Part shown: piece by piece, positions 17,615 to 26,914 of the stretch | Position numbering within the stretch: position 1 is the stretch's first letter | How the letters are laid out: the number at the start of each line of letters is the position of its first letter | Source of the DNA: Mucilaginibacter pineti | GTDB taxonomy: Bacteria; Bacteroidota; Bacteroidia; Sphingobacteriales; Sphingobacteriaceae | Direction: 5' to 3' | Length of the DNA: 64,000 nucleotides | Assembly: GCF_900101875.1 (NCBI RefSeq) | Contig: NZ_FNAI01000002.1 | Location: 310,001-374,000 of the forward strand | The notes under the pieces: model-generated | What the model was told of the DNA's origin: nothing | What the model saw: the letters and a program-made list of their open reading frames with translations, nothing else | Database searches by the model: none | Made by a program: the position numbers and the translations under genes

Positions 17615-18835
17615 TTGAGTTTCGCCTCCTTTATATCCGCCCGTATAACATTTAAGTCAAAACGTACATTCTCAAAACTGATTGTGCGCATTGCCATTGT
17701 GGGTATTATGCTGGGTTTGGGGGTAATGATACTTTCCTTAGCCATTGTTAAAGGATTTAAACACGAAATACGCGAAAAGGTTCGCGGTTTTGCGGGAGAT
17801 ATAAGGGTGTTAAAATATGATTTGAACGGATCATACGAAAGCTCGCCATTTTTGGCTGATAGCAATTTTGTAAAACGCGCACTTAAAAGTCCGCTGATTA
17901 CCCGGGTAATGCCCTTTGCCACTAAGCCCGGCATCATTAAAGCCAATAACGAAATTGAAGGTGTGGTGCTGAAAGGTGTAGATAAAAGTTACGACTGGAG
18001 TTATTTTAAGCGGATGCTGGTTGCCGGACAGGTTATTGATTTTACCGATTCTGTTGAGGCTCAAAAGGAGATCATGCTGTCGCAAACCACTGCCGACCGC
18101 CTTAAACTAAAGGTAGGCGATAAACTGCTGATGTATTTTGTGCAGGAGCCGCTGCGTAAGCGTCCCTTTAAAATAAAGGGTATTTTTAATATTGGTGTTG
18201 AAGAGGTAGACAAAACCTTTGTAATCGGCGATCTGTCGCTCATTAACCGCCTCAACGGCTGGAAACCCAACGAAATAGGGGCATACGAAATGCGCGTATC
18301 TGATTTTGAACGGGTAGATTATGCCGCCGATAAACTGGACGAGATATTGCCCATCAAACTAAAATCCTTCACCGTAACTGAGGATTACGCCACCATATTT
18401 GAATGGCTTAAGCTCATAGATGTCAACTCGGTAATTATGCTGGTGCTGATGATCGTTGTGGCCGTCATCAACATGATCTCGGCCCTGCTCATCATGATAC
18501 TGGAACGTACCGCCATGATTGGTATGTTTAAAGCCATGGGCGCTTCTAACTGGAATATCCAGAAGATCTTTTTACTGAATGCCACCTACCTCATAGGCCT
18601 TGGTTTGCTGTTGGGCAATACGCTGGGCCTCGGCCTCGGTTACTTTCAGCAGCATACCCACTTTTTTAAGCTCGACCCGGCATCGTACTACATGAACTTT
18701 GTACCCGTACAAATAGAATTTACCGATGTGCTGCTCCTTAACATTGGCACGCTGGCCGTATGCTTGCTGGTGCTGCTTATCCCATCAATGCTGGTGAGTA
18801 AGATCTCGCCGGTAAAGGCTATCAGATTTAAATAG
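17615..18835 (+). CDS. FtsX-like ABC transporter permease (LolC/LolE type)
   Basis: A 406-aa inner-membrane protein starting at TTG (17615); no in-frame ATG occurs before the first membrane segment. One transmembrane helix near residues 24-46 (LIVRIAIVGIMLGLGVMILS), a periplasmic MacB-PCD-like domain of about 220 residues, then three helices in the last 140 residues (VIMLVLMIVVAVINMISALL, FLLNATYLIGLGLLLGN, LAVCLLVLLIPSMLV). This is the layout of lipoprotein-releasing system permeases. No ATPase gene is next to it, so the partner LolD-like protein must be elsewhere. Export of lipoproteins to the outer membrane is the family inference. Confidence 0.85.
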   Translation: MSFASFISARITFKSKRTFSKLIVRIAIVGIMLGLGVMILSLAIVKGFKHEIREKVRGFAGDIRVLKYDLNGSYESSPFLADSNFVKRALKSPLITRVMPFATKPGIIKANNEIEGVVLKGVDKSYDWSYFKRMLVAGQVIDFTDSVEAQKEIMLSQTTADRLKLKVGDKLLMYFVQEPLRKRPFKIKGIFNIGVEEVDKTFVIGDLSLINRLNGWKPNEIGAYEMRVSDFERVDYAADKLDEILPIKLKSFTVTEDYATIFEWLKLIDVNSVIMLVLMIVVAVINMISALLIMILERTAMIGMFKAMGASNWNIQKIFLLNATYLIGLGLLLGNTLGLGLGYFQQHTHFFKLDPASYYMNFVPVQIEFTDVLLLNIGTLAVCLLVLLIPSMLVSKISPVKAIRFK

Positions 18836-18883
18836 GGGGAATATCCAATACCGAATTTTGGATTTATTAAACAAGACAAAACA

Positions 18884-19330
18884 ATGATTACAGCTACTTT
18901 AAAAGCGCTTTACACCCGGGACCTCCTTAAATTAAAACAGGAGATAACACTTTACAGCAACGAGGAAAATATCTGGCGTATAGATCAAAATATTTTAAAT
19001 TCTGCAGGAAACCTTTGCCTGCATTTAATAGGGAACCTCAATACCTATATAGGCGCCCAATTGGGCAATACGGACTATGTAAGGAACAGGCCAGCAGAGT
19101 TTTCCTTGAAAAACGTCCCAAGGCAGGAGTTGATCAGCCAGATAGACAGAACTATAGAAGTACTTGAGCCTGTACTCGGTTCACTGACGGAAGATCAATT
19201 GAAAAGTGAATATCCGCGGCTTGTTGCTGAAGAAACCGTGTCCACCGAATATTTTCTTATCCACCTCGCCATGCATTTAAGCTATCATTTGGGGCAGGTA
19301 AATTATCACCGAAGACTGCTGGATCTGTAA
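18884..19330 (+). CDS. DinB-family protein (putative metal-dependent four-helix bundle)
   Basis: A 148-aa protein. The three histidines expected for the metal site are visible: LCLHLIGNL near residue 47, then HLAMHLSYHLGQVNYHRR near the C-terminus. Four helices are plausible throughout. Family members include bacillithiol transferase-like and mycothiol-dependent isomerase-like enzymes; the bacillithiol context of this genome makes thiol transfer possible, but no substrate can be assigned. It lies 48 bases downstream of the permease on the same strand and may be cotranscribed. Confidence 0.82.
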   Translation: MITATLKALYTRDLLKLKQEITLYSNEENIWRIDQNILNSAGNLCLHLIGNLNTYIGAQLGNTDYVRNRPAEFSLKNVPRQELISQIDRTIEVLEPVLGSLTEDQLKSEYPRLVAEETVSTEYFLIHLAMHLSYHLGQVNYHRRLLDL

Positions 19331-19380
19331 GCTTAATATCCCAGCCCGGGCCGGTAATCAGTTTGCACAGTTTTCGCCCA

Positions 19381-19483
19381 CTGGCATAATAAACGTAGGT
19401 AAGCATGTTCGCGCGGCACCGATGCTGGATATTTTAATGTCACACGCGACACGCTTGCGCCGGCGCGTGTGACATTATGCCAG
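19381..19483. repeat. Two overlapping inverted repeats between convergent genes
   Basis: CTGGCATAAT (19381-19390) pairs with ATTATGCCAG (19474-19483), and AATGTCACACGCG (19436-19448) pairs perfectly with 19464-19476. The two right arms overlap by three bases, so the two stems compete at their edge. It lies between the DinB gene end and the convergent 186-aa gene. It may terminate both, though no T run follows. Confidence 0.6.
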
Positions 19484-19508
19484 TTTTAATGGCTATTGCA
19501 GCTAATCC

Positions 19509-20069
19509 TTAGCAGTGGTTATTTTTGCTAAAATCACGTTTAAAAAGTATCTTGTTATTTTGCTCAATATAGTCGCCCGATAGAATCAAATATGGATGAT
19601 TAGGCGAATACCCCGCGCTGCGGCTTCTTACAATTATTTTGTCGTTAACTTTCAGGCTATTTAACTGCTCAAACTCCTTAGGAATAAATTGCATCATGTA
19701 TTCTTCACCATCAATCCTGACTATAAGCCATTTTGGTCCTGATGAATTCGCGTTTGGGCGCTGAAAAGTAGTAGAAGTTACCACGGCCTCCATATTGGCA
19801 AAAGCCTTTATGTACTTCCTTATTTTATCAGCACTGGCATGCACCTTTTTACCTGCAGCAGAAACCTCCCATTCTTTGTACTTTATACCGTCAGGAGAAG
19901 CCTCCCATTTTTTCCTGTCATCCTCCATGCGGGCTTTCCTGTCGGCAATGGACAACGGTTTTGGAGATGGCTTAGTTTCATTTTTAATTTCACGATTGGC
20001 AAATACCAGTCCGCTCACCACCACCAGCGGTAAGATCAGCGCATAGATGAGAATTTTTTTATTTTTCAT
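19509..20069 (-). CDS. Hypothetical membrane-anchored or secreted protein, 186 aa
   Basis: Not recognised. MKNKKILIYALILPLVVVSG and on is an N-terminal signal or anchor. Residues 35-95 are highly charged, with two similar motifs ending in AGKK or DGIK around tryptophans, likely helical. Residues 95-170 look like a beta-rich domain (WLIVRIDGEEYMMQFIPKEF, VNDKIIVRSRSAGY, YLILSGDYIEQNNKILF). A periplasmic location is likely. It is a single gene with no informative neighbours. Codon use resembles the surroundings. Confidence 0.6.
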   Translation of the reverse strand: MKNKKILIYALILPLVVVSGLVFANREIKNETKPSPKPLSIADRKARMEDDRKKWEASPDGIKYKEWEVSAAGKKVHASADKIRKYIKAFANMEAVVTSTTFQRPNANSSGPKWLIVRIDGEEYMMQFIPKEFEQLNSLKVNDKIIVRSRSAGYSPNHPYLILSGDYIEQNNKILFKRDFSKNNHC

Positions 20070-20286
20070 ATCCTTTCAAATTGGTTCAGCAAATCTACTT
20101 TGATATTTTTCGGACGGAGTTATTTGGATTGTAAATAAAAATGTAAATTTTGTAAATAAATTATAAAATAGCAGTGGAATCGTCAGCCCCGGACAGATCT
20201 GGAATGAAAATCAGGTGTCACATATCCGCCGTCTTTGCCCGCAGTATCTTAACGCAATCAGTAGCTTTAGCACATTTGGCTTCGCT

Positions 20287-20547
20287 TTAGCTTTTCGGAA
20301 TATATGGTGTCAGAAAATAATTTGATTCCCCGACTTCAACTAAAACTGTGTCTAAAAGTTGTTTTAGCCATACGATGTCTTCCTTACTATTTCCATCGAT
20401 ACCTATATCAAGTAGCATTACGAAACTGTCGTTAAAGAAATGGTCAGGGTACATAATGTCTATAAACTCATTTTCTAATCTTTTAAATACGCTCTCCGGG
20501 TTAGAGAGTCTTTTTATCTCGATATATTTGTTTAGTACTGTTGCCAT
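20287..20547 (-). CDS. Hypothetical small cytosolic protein, 86 aa
   Basis: Not recognised. The sequence MATVLNKYIEIKRLSNPESV, then FIDIMYPDHFFNDSFVMLLD and WLKQLLDTVLVEVG, has the alternation of helix and strand expected for a real folded protein and no signal peptide. It is a single gene between the 186-aa protein and the NPP phosphodiesterase, on the same strand as both. A minus-strand terminator lies between it and the NPP gene, so it needs its own promoter, which I could not find. Confidence 0.5.
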   Translation of the reverse strand: MATVLNKYIEIKRLSNPESVFKRLENEFIDIMYPDHFFNDSFVMLLDIGIDGNSKEDIVWLKQLLDTVLVEVGESNYFLTPYIPKS

Positions 20548-20625
20548 ATTCGCCGCCGGTCTAATTTTAGAAAACTTAGACTTATTACACCTAAGATATA
20601 AAAAGCACTTGACTTGCTTGCAAAC

Positions 20626-20658
20626 AAAAAAGCCGCTCTACTTTCGTAAAACGGCTTT
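20626..20658 (-). terminator. Intrinsic terminator of the NPP phosphodiesterase gene
   Basis: On the minus strand AAAGCCG (20658-20652) pairs with CGGCTTT (20635-20629) and continues into a six-T run. It lies 28 bases after the stop codon. Confidence 0.8.
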
Positions 20659-20685
20659 GTAGCCTATAGGGTTACATCGACCCAA

Positions 20686-21954
20686 TTACTTCTCTTTTTG
20701 TATCAGCACTTTTTTTGACAGTTGATCGCTACCATCAATTTTTTCGGTGTATTTGAGGCCCAGCAGCTCGGTTATCAGCGGGTAAATATCCACATTGGGG
20801 AACGGGCCTATTTGGGTATGTTGCTTAAATGCCGGTCCCCAGGCTAAAAATATAGCGTGAACGTCTTTTACCAGGGCCGGGTCATAACCGTGTTGCCCGA
20901 TGTCGAGTTTTCGGTTATAGATGTTAAACAATTTGGGCCAATGCGGTAATAATATGATGTCGCCTATCCGGTCAAACTTATCGTCGCTTGTTGAGCGGTG
21001 TAAATGTTCGGGCATATTGTCGCGAAGGTAAACGTCATAGTCGCCGCCTTCTTTTTTTAGCGCCTGGTAGGTTTTTTGTATGTCGGCCGGATCTTTAGCG
21101 ATCAGTTCAACGATCATCCTATCGCCGGAGATGATAAATTTAGAGGTATCAAGCGCAGCCGGGGTAGGCAGTGGATGTTTGGTATCCGGCTGGCCCATGC
21201 CATGGTCAGATACGAAGATAAAATTAACATCAAGTTTTGTGGTTTTAACCGCTTTAGCCAGTTCGTAAACGGTTGAATCAACGTTATGAACGGCGTCTAT
21301 CACCTGTTGTGAATTAGGGCCAAAATCGTGGCCGGCATCGTCAACAGGTGGCAAATAAAAGGTAATCAGGTGCGGGCGCTTATCGGCGGGCAAGTTCAGC
21401 CAGTTAACAACATCCTGTATGCGGTCATGGATGGAGATCTTTTCGTTGTGCGGGTAATAATAAGTAGAATAAATGCCCTTGATGGGCGTGTTGGAACCCA
21501 CCCAATAAAAATTAGCGGCAAGCATTTGCTGCTGTTCGGCCAATACCCAAAGCGGCGTACCGCCGTACCAAACGGGGTTCTGAGTTTCTGCTTTTTCGCC
21601 CGAGTCATAATATCTTTTCAATTTTCGATCGTAAAAAATATTTTGAACGATGCCGTTGTGTGCAGGATATAAACCCGTTGCCATGGCATAATGGTTGGGG
21701 TAAGTGGATGAAGGAAGCACCGGTATCATTGATGATGACCTGACACCTTCCTGAGCGAACGCCAGCAAATGCTCAGCTTTATATTTATCGGCATAATCAT
21801 ATCGGAAACCATCGGCCGAGATAAGGATAACATAGGGTTTTTGCTGTTGCCCGGCGCTGTTTTTTCTGCCGGGTACGATGCGCTGTGTGGTGTCCTGGGC
21901 AAAGCTTTGTACTGTGCAGGCAATTAAGATGGCAAGTAATATTAATTTTTTCAT
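20686..21954 (-). CDS. Alkaline phosphatase-superfamily nucleotide pyrophosphatase/phosphodiesterase (NPP type)
   Basis: A 422-aa secreted protein: signal peptide MKKLILLAILIACTVQSFAQ. The NPP pattern is clear: metal aspartate in ILISADGFRYDY (D48), nucleophile T84 in LPSSTYPNHYAMATG, then DDAGHDFGP and FVSDHGMGQ for the remaining two-zinc ligands, and DIGQHGYDP near the C-terminus. Family enzymes split phosphodiester or pyrophosphate bonds of nucleotides or lipids in the periplasm. Length is normal for bacterial NPP. It is preceded by no obvious partner and ends at a clear terminator. Confidence 0.92.
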   Translation of the reverse strand: MKKLILLAILIACTVQSFAQDTTQRIVPGRKNSAGQQQKPYVILISADGFRYDYADKYKAEHLLAFAQEGVRSSSMIPVLPSSTYPNHYAMATGLYPAHNGIVQNIFYDRKLKRYYDSGEKAETQNPVWYGGTPLWVLAEQQQMLAANFYWVGSNTPIKGIYSTYYYPHNEKISIHDRIQDVVNWLNLPADKRPHLITFYLPPVDDAGHDFGPNSQQVIDAVHNVDSTVYELAKAVKTTKLDVNFIFVSDHGMGQPDTKHPLPTPAALDTSKFIISGDRMIVELIAKDPADIQKTYQALKKEGGDYDVYLRDNMPEHLHRSTSDDKFDRIGDIILLPHWPKLFNIYNRKLDIGQHGYDPALVKDVHAIFLAWGPAFKQHTQIGPFPNVDIYPLITELLGLKYTEKIDGSDQLSKKVLIQKEK

Positions 21955-22180
21955 AAGCTATAATGTAACAGGGTAAAGCTAACCGCACAACATTAGGCGA
22001 ATGTTAATGGCTGGTGAATTTTATGTCGGCATTAATGGTTCGCCTGAGGGCTTTTTGGTTAATTTGCGGCTATGCGGCTCCCTTATAAATTTGGGTGGCG
22101 TATTAATTTTAATAATTTAGCGAAACAACAAATCAGGGGCTATTATCACATTAAATTCAACCTGACAGGATATACACCAA

Positions 22181-23293
22181 ATGGATACGAACAAACCCAC
22201 CGCTACAATTCTGCAAACAAAACAGCATTTTGAAATTCTGGATGGATTAAGGGGCGTTGCCGCCCTGGCCGTTGTAACCTTCCATTTTATGGAATGGGCT
22301 TACTCCGATTATAGCCAGAACTTTATAGGCCACGGTTTTTTAGCTGTCGATTTCTTTTTCTGCCTTTCGGGATTTGTGATCGGATATGCGTATGATGATC
22401 GTATTGCAAAAATGGGCATTCTCGAGTTTTTTAAATCGAGGATCATAAGGCTGCACCCGCTGGTTGTAGCAGGGTCGGTACTGGGCCTGCTGGCATTTTT
22501 GTTTGACCCATTTGGCGGCCATCCCGAATTGTACAGCACAGGTAAGGTTGTCCTCACATTTTTTTGCTCGTTACTGCTTATTCCCCTGCCCATAATAGCC
22601 GACCGTGGTTTTAACCTGTTCAGTTTCAACGCACCGGCATGGTCGTTATTTTGGGAGTATGTTGCCAATATTGTTTACGCATTTGTGCTTTATAAAATTG
22701 GCCGCACCTACCTGCTGCTGTTAACCATACTCGCGGCGGTAGCTATTTGCTATGTAGGTTACCATTCCGGTAATTTAATGGGAGGCTGGAGCGGCCCAAC
22801 CTTTTGGGACGGCAGCGTCCGGATCTCGTATTCTTTTTTAGCCGGATTGCTTATTTACCGATCTAACTGGATCATCAAAAACAAGCTGGGATTTTTCGGC
22901 CTGGCCATATTATTGTTCCTGGCCTTTGTATTCCCATTCTCAAAATGGAACTGGTTATCTGAACCATTAATAGTACTGTTTTACTTTCCATTGCTGATAG
23001 CTTTGGGGGCTGGGGCTGCGTTAACGCCAGGCTTAAAAAAGGTTTGCATATTTTCCGGAAAAATATCTTACCCATTGTACATGACGCATTACGCGGTGTT
23101 ATGGATGTTTGGTAATTATTATGCCAGTAATAAACCGGGGCCTATGCAGCTGGCTTTCATTATCATAACCAGTTTAATTCTGCTGGTTGCAGCAGCATAC
23201 TTAGTAATGGTGTTTTACGATATCCCCGTAAGGAAATATTTAACCGATAAACGGAAGGCAAGGCTTGCCAAACAAAAGGCAGGCGGGGTTTAA
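22181..23293 (+). CDS. OafA/YrhL-type membrane acyltransferase
   Basis: A 370-aa inner-membrane protein with about ten hydrophobic helices. The N-terminal motif FEILDGLRGVAALAVVTFHF carries the conserved histidine; AVDFFFCLSGFVIGYAYDDR and the later FKSRIIRLHPL are standard for acyltransferase family 3. Such proteins move acetyl or other acyl groups onto sugars of surface polysaccharides or onto lipids. No glycosylation genes are adjacent, so the acceptor is unknown. A very strong shared terminator follows. Confidence 0.9.
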   Translation: MDTNKPTATILQTKQHFEILDGLRGVAALAVVTFHFMEWAYSDYSQNFIGHGFLAVDFFFCLSGFVIGYAYDDRIAKMGILEFFKSRIIRLHPLVVAGSVLGLLAFLFDPFGGHPELYSTGKVVLTFFCSLLLIPLPIIADRGFNLFSFNAPAWSLFWEYVANIVYAFVLYKIGRTYLLLLTILAAVAICYVGYHSGNLMGGWSGPTFWDGSVRISYSFLAGLLIYRSNWIIKNKLGFFGLAILLFLAFVFPFSKWNWLSEPLIVLFYFPLLIALGAGAALTPGLKKVCIFSGKISYPLYMTHYAVLWMFGNYYASNKPGPMQLAFIIITSLILLVAAAYLVMVFYDIPVRKYLTDKRKARLAKQKAGGV

Positions 23294-23328
23294 GCTCCGG
23301 ATTTATTAATAATATTTACCTTGAGGTA

Positions 23329-23376
23329 CAGAGAAAGCAAAAGCCCCGCAGACATGCGGGGCTTTTGCTTTCTCTG
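23329..23376. terminator. Bidirectional terminator, perfect 22-bp stem
   Basis: Arms 23329-23350 and 23355-23376 pair without mismatch around the loop GACA, core GCCCCGCA/TGCGGGGC. It separates the convergent acyltransferase and EamA genes and suits both directions. Confidence 0.85.
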
Positions 23377-23420
23377 TTATTTGATGTATATAAGTGTTAC
23401 GGCAATAACACCAGTCTAAT

Positions 23421-24299
23421 TCAATCAGATGCCTGCGCGGGGCTCTTCATGCGGTACATCTGGAAAATCAAAGAACTGATAATTAATACCAATCCGGTAT
23501 AAAATCCGGCTGTAAACTCACGGCCTTCTTTGTAAATGATAACCGCCAATAAAATGGTATACAGCGGTTCGAGGTTAAAGGTAAGGCTTACGGTAAATGA
23601 AGATATTTGCTTCAGCGCCCCGTTGATCAGGAAATAAAGCAATACTGTACAAAAAGCCGACAACACCAGCAGCCACCAAAAATCTGAAGCCGACGGAATG
23701 ATATAGGTTGTTGGGGAAATCCACAGTAATAAGGGCATCAAAAGTGTTAAGCCAACACAGCCACCGCTCATTTGATACAGCACAAACGCGCCGCCATCGT
23801 AATGCTTTACAATACGCTCGCTGTACAGTGTATATAAAGCCGAGAACATAGAGGATACAACACCCAAAATAATTCCGGTGCGGTAACTGGCGTCCATACC
23901 AAAGATGAAAGCGATGCCGCAAAGTGTTAATCCACTCAATAGTAATTCCTGGAAAGATAGTTTCCTTTTATTAATGATGGGGCCTAAAATGGCGTTGAAG
24001 AAGCTGCTGAGCGCAAAGCACACCACACCTACCGAAATATTTGAATATTTAATACTGCCGTAAAATAGCAGCCAATGAATCCCCAATAAGGTACCGGTGA
24101 ACCCGATCTTTAGTTTATCCCGCCAGGCGATGGCCGGAAATTTGCCTCTAAAAGCAAATATGAGGAGCATAATAATGGAGGAGATGAATAAACGGTACCA
24201 GCTGATAAGGCCGGCATTAAGCGTAATAAGTTTACCGAAGATACCTGTAAAGCCGGCAATAACCAGCGCAATATGTAATTTGATATATGCTTGTTTCAT
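23421..24299 (-). CDS. EamA family (DMT superfamily) transporter
   Basis: A 292-aa inner-membrane protein with about ten transmembrane helices in two EamA repeats: the first ends near ITLCGIAFIFGM and the second contains FYTGLVLIISSLIFQMYR. Features are FALSSFFNAILGPIINKRKL after helix 4 and SFTVSLTFNLEPLYTILLAV in the second repeat, the typical proline-containing DMT motif. Family members export amino acids or other metabolites; substrate unknown. It is a single gene, convergent with the acyltransferase. The 312 bases from 24300 to 24611 upstream hold no gene I can support. Confidence 0.88.
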   Translation of the reverse strand: MKQAYIKLHIALVIAGFTGIFGKLITLNAGLISWYRLFISSIIMLLIFAFRGKFPAIAWRDKLKIGFTGTLLGIHWLLFYGSIKYSNISVGVVCFALSSFFNAILGPIINKRKLSFQELLLSGLTLCGIAFIFGMDASYRTGIILGVVSSMFSALYTLYSERIVKHYDGGAFVLYQMSGGCVGLTLLMPLLLWISPTTYIIPSASDFWWLLVLSAFCTVLLYFLINGALKQISSFTVSLTFNLEPLYTILLAVIIYKEGREFTAGFYTGLVLIISSLIFQMYRMKSPAQASD

Positions 24300-24611
24300 T
24301 TTTTAAAAGCTAAAAGTAATTGAATAGGAAAGCCGGCAACCTGTTGTAAAACAGATTGTACAGGCCAATTAAAATATAGTTGTTAAGCTATAAAAAATGA
24401 GGCAGGAGGAGGAAGACTGCTGATATTGTGCATAATCAAAGCAAATATAAAAGAATTGGTTGGGTTTGCACCGGCTGTTTTTTTTAAATATGGAAATGTT
24501 GATTTTAATAAAAACAGTACCCGATGCTACCGCAAGGCTCGCAAAATAATTAGTAACAATAGGCAAGGGGTTTAATCTAATTGACAGTTTATAAACCTAT
24601 ACTTTAAACAA

Positions 24612-25253
24612 ATGATCAAGAAATATTCAGTTTTAATCGGGGTAGTAATCTCATTGATTTTAATAATGACAGCCATCTCAGTTTACCCGGGCGGCACAAT
24701 GTTCAATGAATATTCTAACGGCTTCGACTGGACAAAGAATTTCATGAGCAACCTGTTTGGAACAAGAGCGTTGAATGGTGCTGAAAACCCTTCCCGGATT
24801 TGGGCATGCTTAGGAATGATTGTCCTTCCCATTACCTATGCGGTATTTTTCATTAACATGGCAAAAAAAATACCTGATAAAAATGCTGCCACTATGCTAA
24901 AATACGGCGGCGTAGCTAATGTTTTTTTTACGTTTTTAACTATAACGTATTTGCATGACATCATGTTAATTATATCAACCACTTTGTTTTGGACATGTTT
25001 AGTTGTTATCACTGTTTTTATCCTGAAATCAAGACTTCATTTATTTAAATTCTTTTGCATAATTATTCTTTCGATTTTTTATTACAGCGTTTACTTATGG
25101 GGCATAAGTGATTGGAGTTTATTACCAATAATGCAAAAAGTGAATTTTGCCAGTTCAACGTTATTAATTTTAGGGCTTGAGTATTTTACCAATCAGGAAG
25201 ATTTTGCTCATATTAAATCAAGAACACATAAAAAATTAGCTACGAATAACTAA
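24612..25253 (+). CDS. DUF998-like multi-pass membrane protein
   Basis: A 213-aa protein with six hydrophobic helices. MIKKYSVLIGVVISLILIMT, then YPGGTMFNEYSNGFDWTKNF and MSNLFGTRALNG, resembles the start of DUF998 proteins, in which a proline-glycine motif and an aromatic-rich loop follow helix 1. Function unknown. The gene is visibly more AT-rich than its neighbours, which could mark recent acquisition or just a hydrophobic protein. It is convergent with the beta-barrel gene and stands alone. Confidence 0.65.
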   Translation: MIKKYSVLIGVVISLILIMTAISVYPGGTMFNEYSNGFDWTKNFMSNLFGTRALNGAENPSRIWACLGMIVLPITYAVFFINMAKKIPDKNAATMLKYGGVANVFFTFLTITYLHDIMLIISTTLFWTCLVVITVFILKSRLHLFKFFCIIILSIFYYSVYLWGISDWSLLPIMQKVNFASSTLLILGLEYFTNQEDFAHIKSRTHKKLATNN

Positions 25254-25327
25254 ATTGTTATTTTCAATAATAAGGCAAACGGAAATTGAGCCTTGTGCTT
25301 CCAATTCCGTTGACCTTAATGCTAATG

Positions 25328-26914
25328 CTATTTTTTAGTAGTAAAATTCAATTTTAAATTTAAACCGCCGGCTCCAAACTTAATTTGCTGGGCACCCAGG
25401 CCAGATAGCGGGTATTTCAGGAATGGCTCAATAATTAAACGGTTGCTTTTGCCCAGCGCCGTGCCAATACCAAACGATACGTTGAGGGTTTTGGCAAAGT
25501 AAAATCCGTCGAAACTTTTGCGGGTAACATCATCTGTTGTTTGCTGCGATACACCCGCTGCCAACGATTTATCGGGCAAGCCATAGCTTGTGGTATAGGC
25601 CTCATTAATGAACGTTCCCGAACTTAAACCTGCCGATATATAAGCATCGCTTTTGTTGGGGGTAAACTCATATTTAATATTCATCGGAATATCCAGTCCA
25701 ACCAAATTAGCATTATAGTTTTTATAAACCGGGAACGCTGCGCTGGCGGCAAAAGCCTCGGTTTTTTGCGGTACGCTGGCAACATCAGCAGCCATGACCC
25801 TGCTATTTGGCGTAGGGGGCAAGCTGCCGCTATAGCTCAGCGTGTTTTGAGCAAGCGCCAAACCGGTAGAAAATTTAATGTTTTTACTCAGCTTAATATC
25901 TGATGTAAAACCCGCGCCAGCGTTTACCTGGTTGGCGCTGCCTTTTGCATAGTTAAAAAACGTAGCTGCGTAAATGCTGAAGCGTACCCTTTTCTCATTA
26001 TCATCTTCCTTAATTTCTTTTTTAGGCTGGTTGGTTTCGGCAGCAAATATGGCGGCCATTGAATTGGCCGGTACTTGTTTTTTTGCAGGCGGCGCAATGG
26101 TACTTGTTTTGGTAGCGCTTGCTGCTGCTACAGTGGTGGGGCCCTGCACAGCTGGTTTTGTAACTGCGTACTGCGGGGTTTGAACGGCCGATTTGACACT
26201 GTCGGTACCTTTTGCAGCAGGTGTGTTTGTAACAGGATTGGTTGCCGGTTGCCGTACAGTTGGTTTAACGGCATTTGCATACGCAGGCTGCCCGGCCGGG
26301 TTATTTACCGGTGGGTTGTTGCCGGTTGCCACGCTTGCCGGTTTATTAAAGGCAAAAGTATTTGCCGGTACTGTTAATGTTGGCGCGGTATTATTATTTA
26401 CCGGTGGGTTGTTACCGGTTGCCACGCTTGCCGGTTTGTTAAAGACAAAAGTATTTGCCGGTGGTGTTAATGCCGGCGGCGTGTTATTATTAGGTGTATT
26501 ATTAATTACAGGTTTTTGGGTTGATGCAGGTTGTTTTGTTTGGGCAATACTTGTTTGGGCAATACTTGTTTGGGCCGGTGCAATGGCATCGGCAGGGGTA
26601 TTTTTTGTTGCAGGCGTTTGCGCTGGTGCGTTATTTGCATCGGCAGTAGTGGGTTGTTGTTTTTTTACCGGATTTACAGCAACAACATTAGTTTGCTGCG
26701 GGTTTTTATTAAGCAGCCAAAAACCAATGCCCAGGAACAGCAGCAAAGCGGCAGCAGCGCCTGCCCGCCAAAGCCAGGCAACGGGGCGCTTTTTCTGCTC
26801 AGCCGGGAATCGCTCCCGCAGCAGCAGCCAGCCTGCATCAGCAGATGGGTCTTCGAAGTTATCGAACACCTCTATGATGCGGTTCTTTAAATCGTTATCC
26901 AGCTGATCGTTCAT
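25328..26914 (-). CDS. ECF-linked protein: short cytosolic domain, one membrane helix, low-complexity linker, C-terminal outer-membrane-type beta-barrel
   Basis: A 528-aa protein. Residues 1-43 (MNDQLDNDLKNRIIEVFDNF and on) are acidic and cytosolic; one transmembrane helix follows at 46-66 (AGAAAALLLFLGIGFWLL). Residues about 70-290 are a linker rich in proline, asparagine, threonine and alanine, with two copies of a 31-residue unit and SIAQT doublets. The last 220 residues are beta strands like a PorT-type outer-membrane barrel, ending GGLNLKLNFTTKK. Its start overlaps the end of the ECF sigma gene by 20 bases, so translation is probably coupled. By position it is the likely anti-sigma factor; a single chain linking cytosol and outer membrane would be a sensor. 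Both points are inference. Confidence 0.72.
   Translation of the reverse strand: MNDQLDNDLKNRIIEVFDNFEDPSADAGWLLLRERFPAEQKKRPVAWLWRAGAAAALLLFLGIGFWLLNKNPQQTNVVAVNPVKKQQPTTADANNAPAQTPATKNTPADAIAPAQTSIAQTSIAQTKQPASTQKPVINNTPNNNTPPALTPPANTFVFNKPASVATGNNPPVNNNTAPTLTVPANTFAFNKPASVATGNNPPVNNPAGQPAYANAVKPTVRQPATNPVTNTPAAKGTDSVKSAVQTPQYAVTKPAVQGPTTVAAASATKTSTIAPPAKKQVPANSMAAIFAAETNQPKKEIKEDDNEKRVRFSIYAATFFNYAKGSANQVNAGAGFTSDIKLSKNIKFSTGLALAQNTLSYSGSLPPTPNSRVMAADVASVPQKTEAFAASAAFPVYKNYNANLVGLDIPMNIKYEFTPNKSDAYISAGLSSGTFINEAYTTSYGLPDKSLAAGVSQQTTDDVTRKSFDGFYFAKTLNVSFGIGTALGKSNRLIIEPFLKYPLSGLGAQQIKFGAGGLNLKLNFTTKK
26301..26484. repeat. Direct duplication of a 93-bp unit inside the linker
   Basis: Copies begin at 26301 and 26394; both contain CCGGTGGGTTGTT, GCCACGCTTGCCGG and AAAAGTATTTGCCGG. 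The period of 93 bases equals 31 codons, so the frame is kept. It encodes the repeated NKPASVATGNNPPVNN segments. Confidence 0.85.

Noticed and set aside
24369..24566. - strand frame of 65 codons upstream of the DUF998-like gene
   Set aside because: AT-rich intergenic sequence, no start context, no recognisable protein character.
26193..26906. Long + strand open frame (237 codons) rich in Gly, Val and Ala
   Set aside because: It is the complement of the low-complexity linker of the barrel protein; the composition and repeats follow from the opposite strand, and no start signal or domain is visible.
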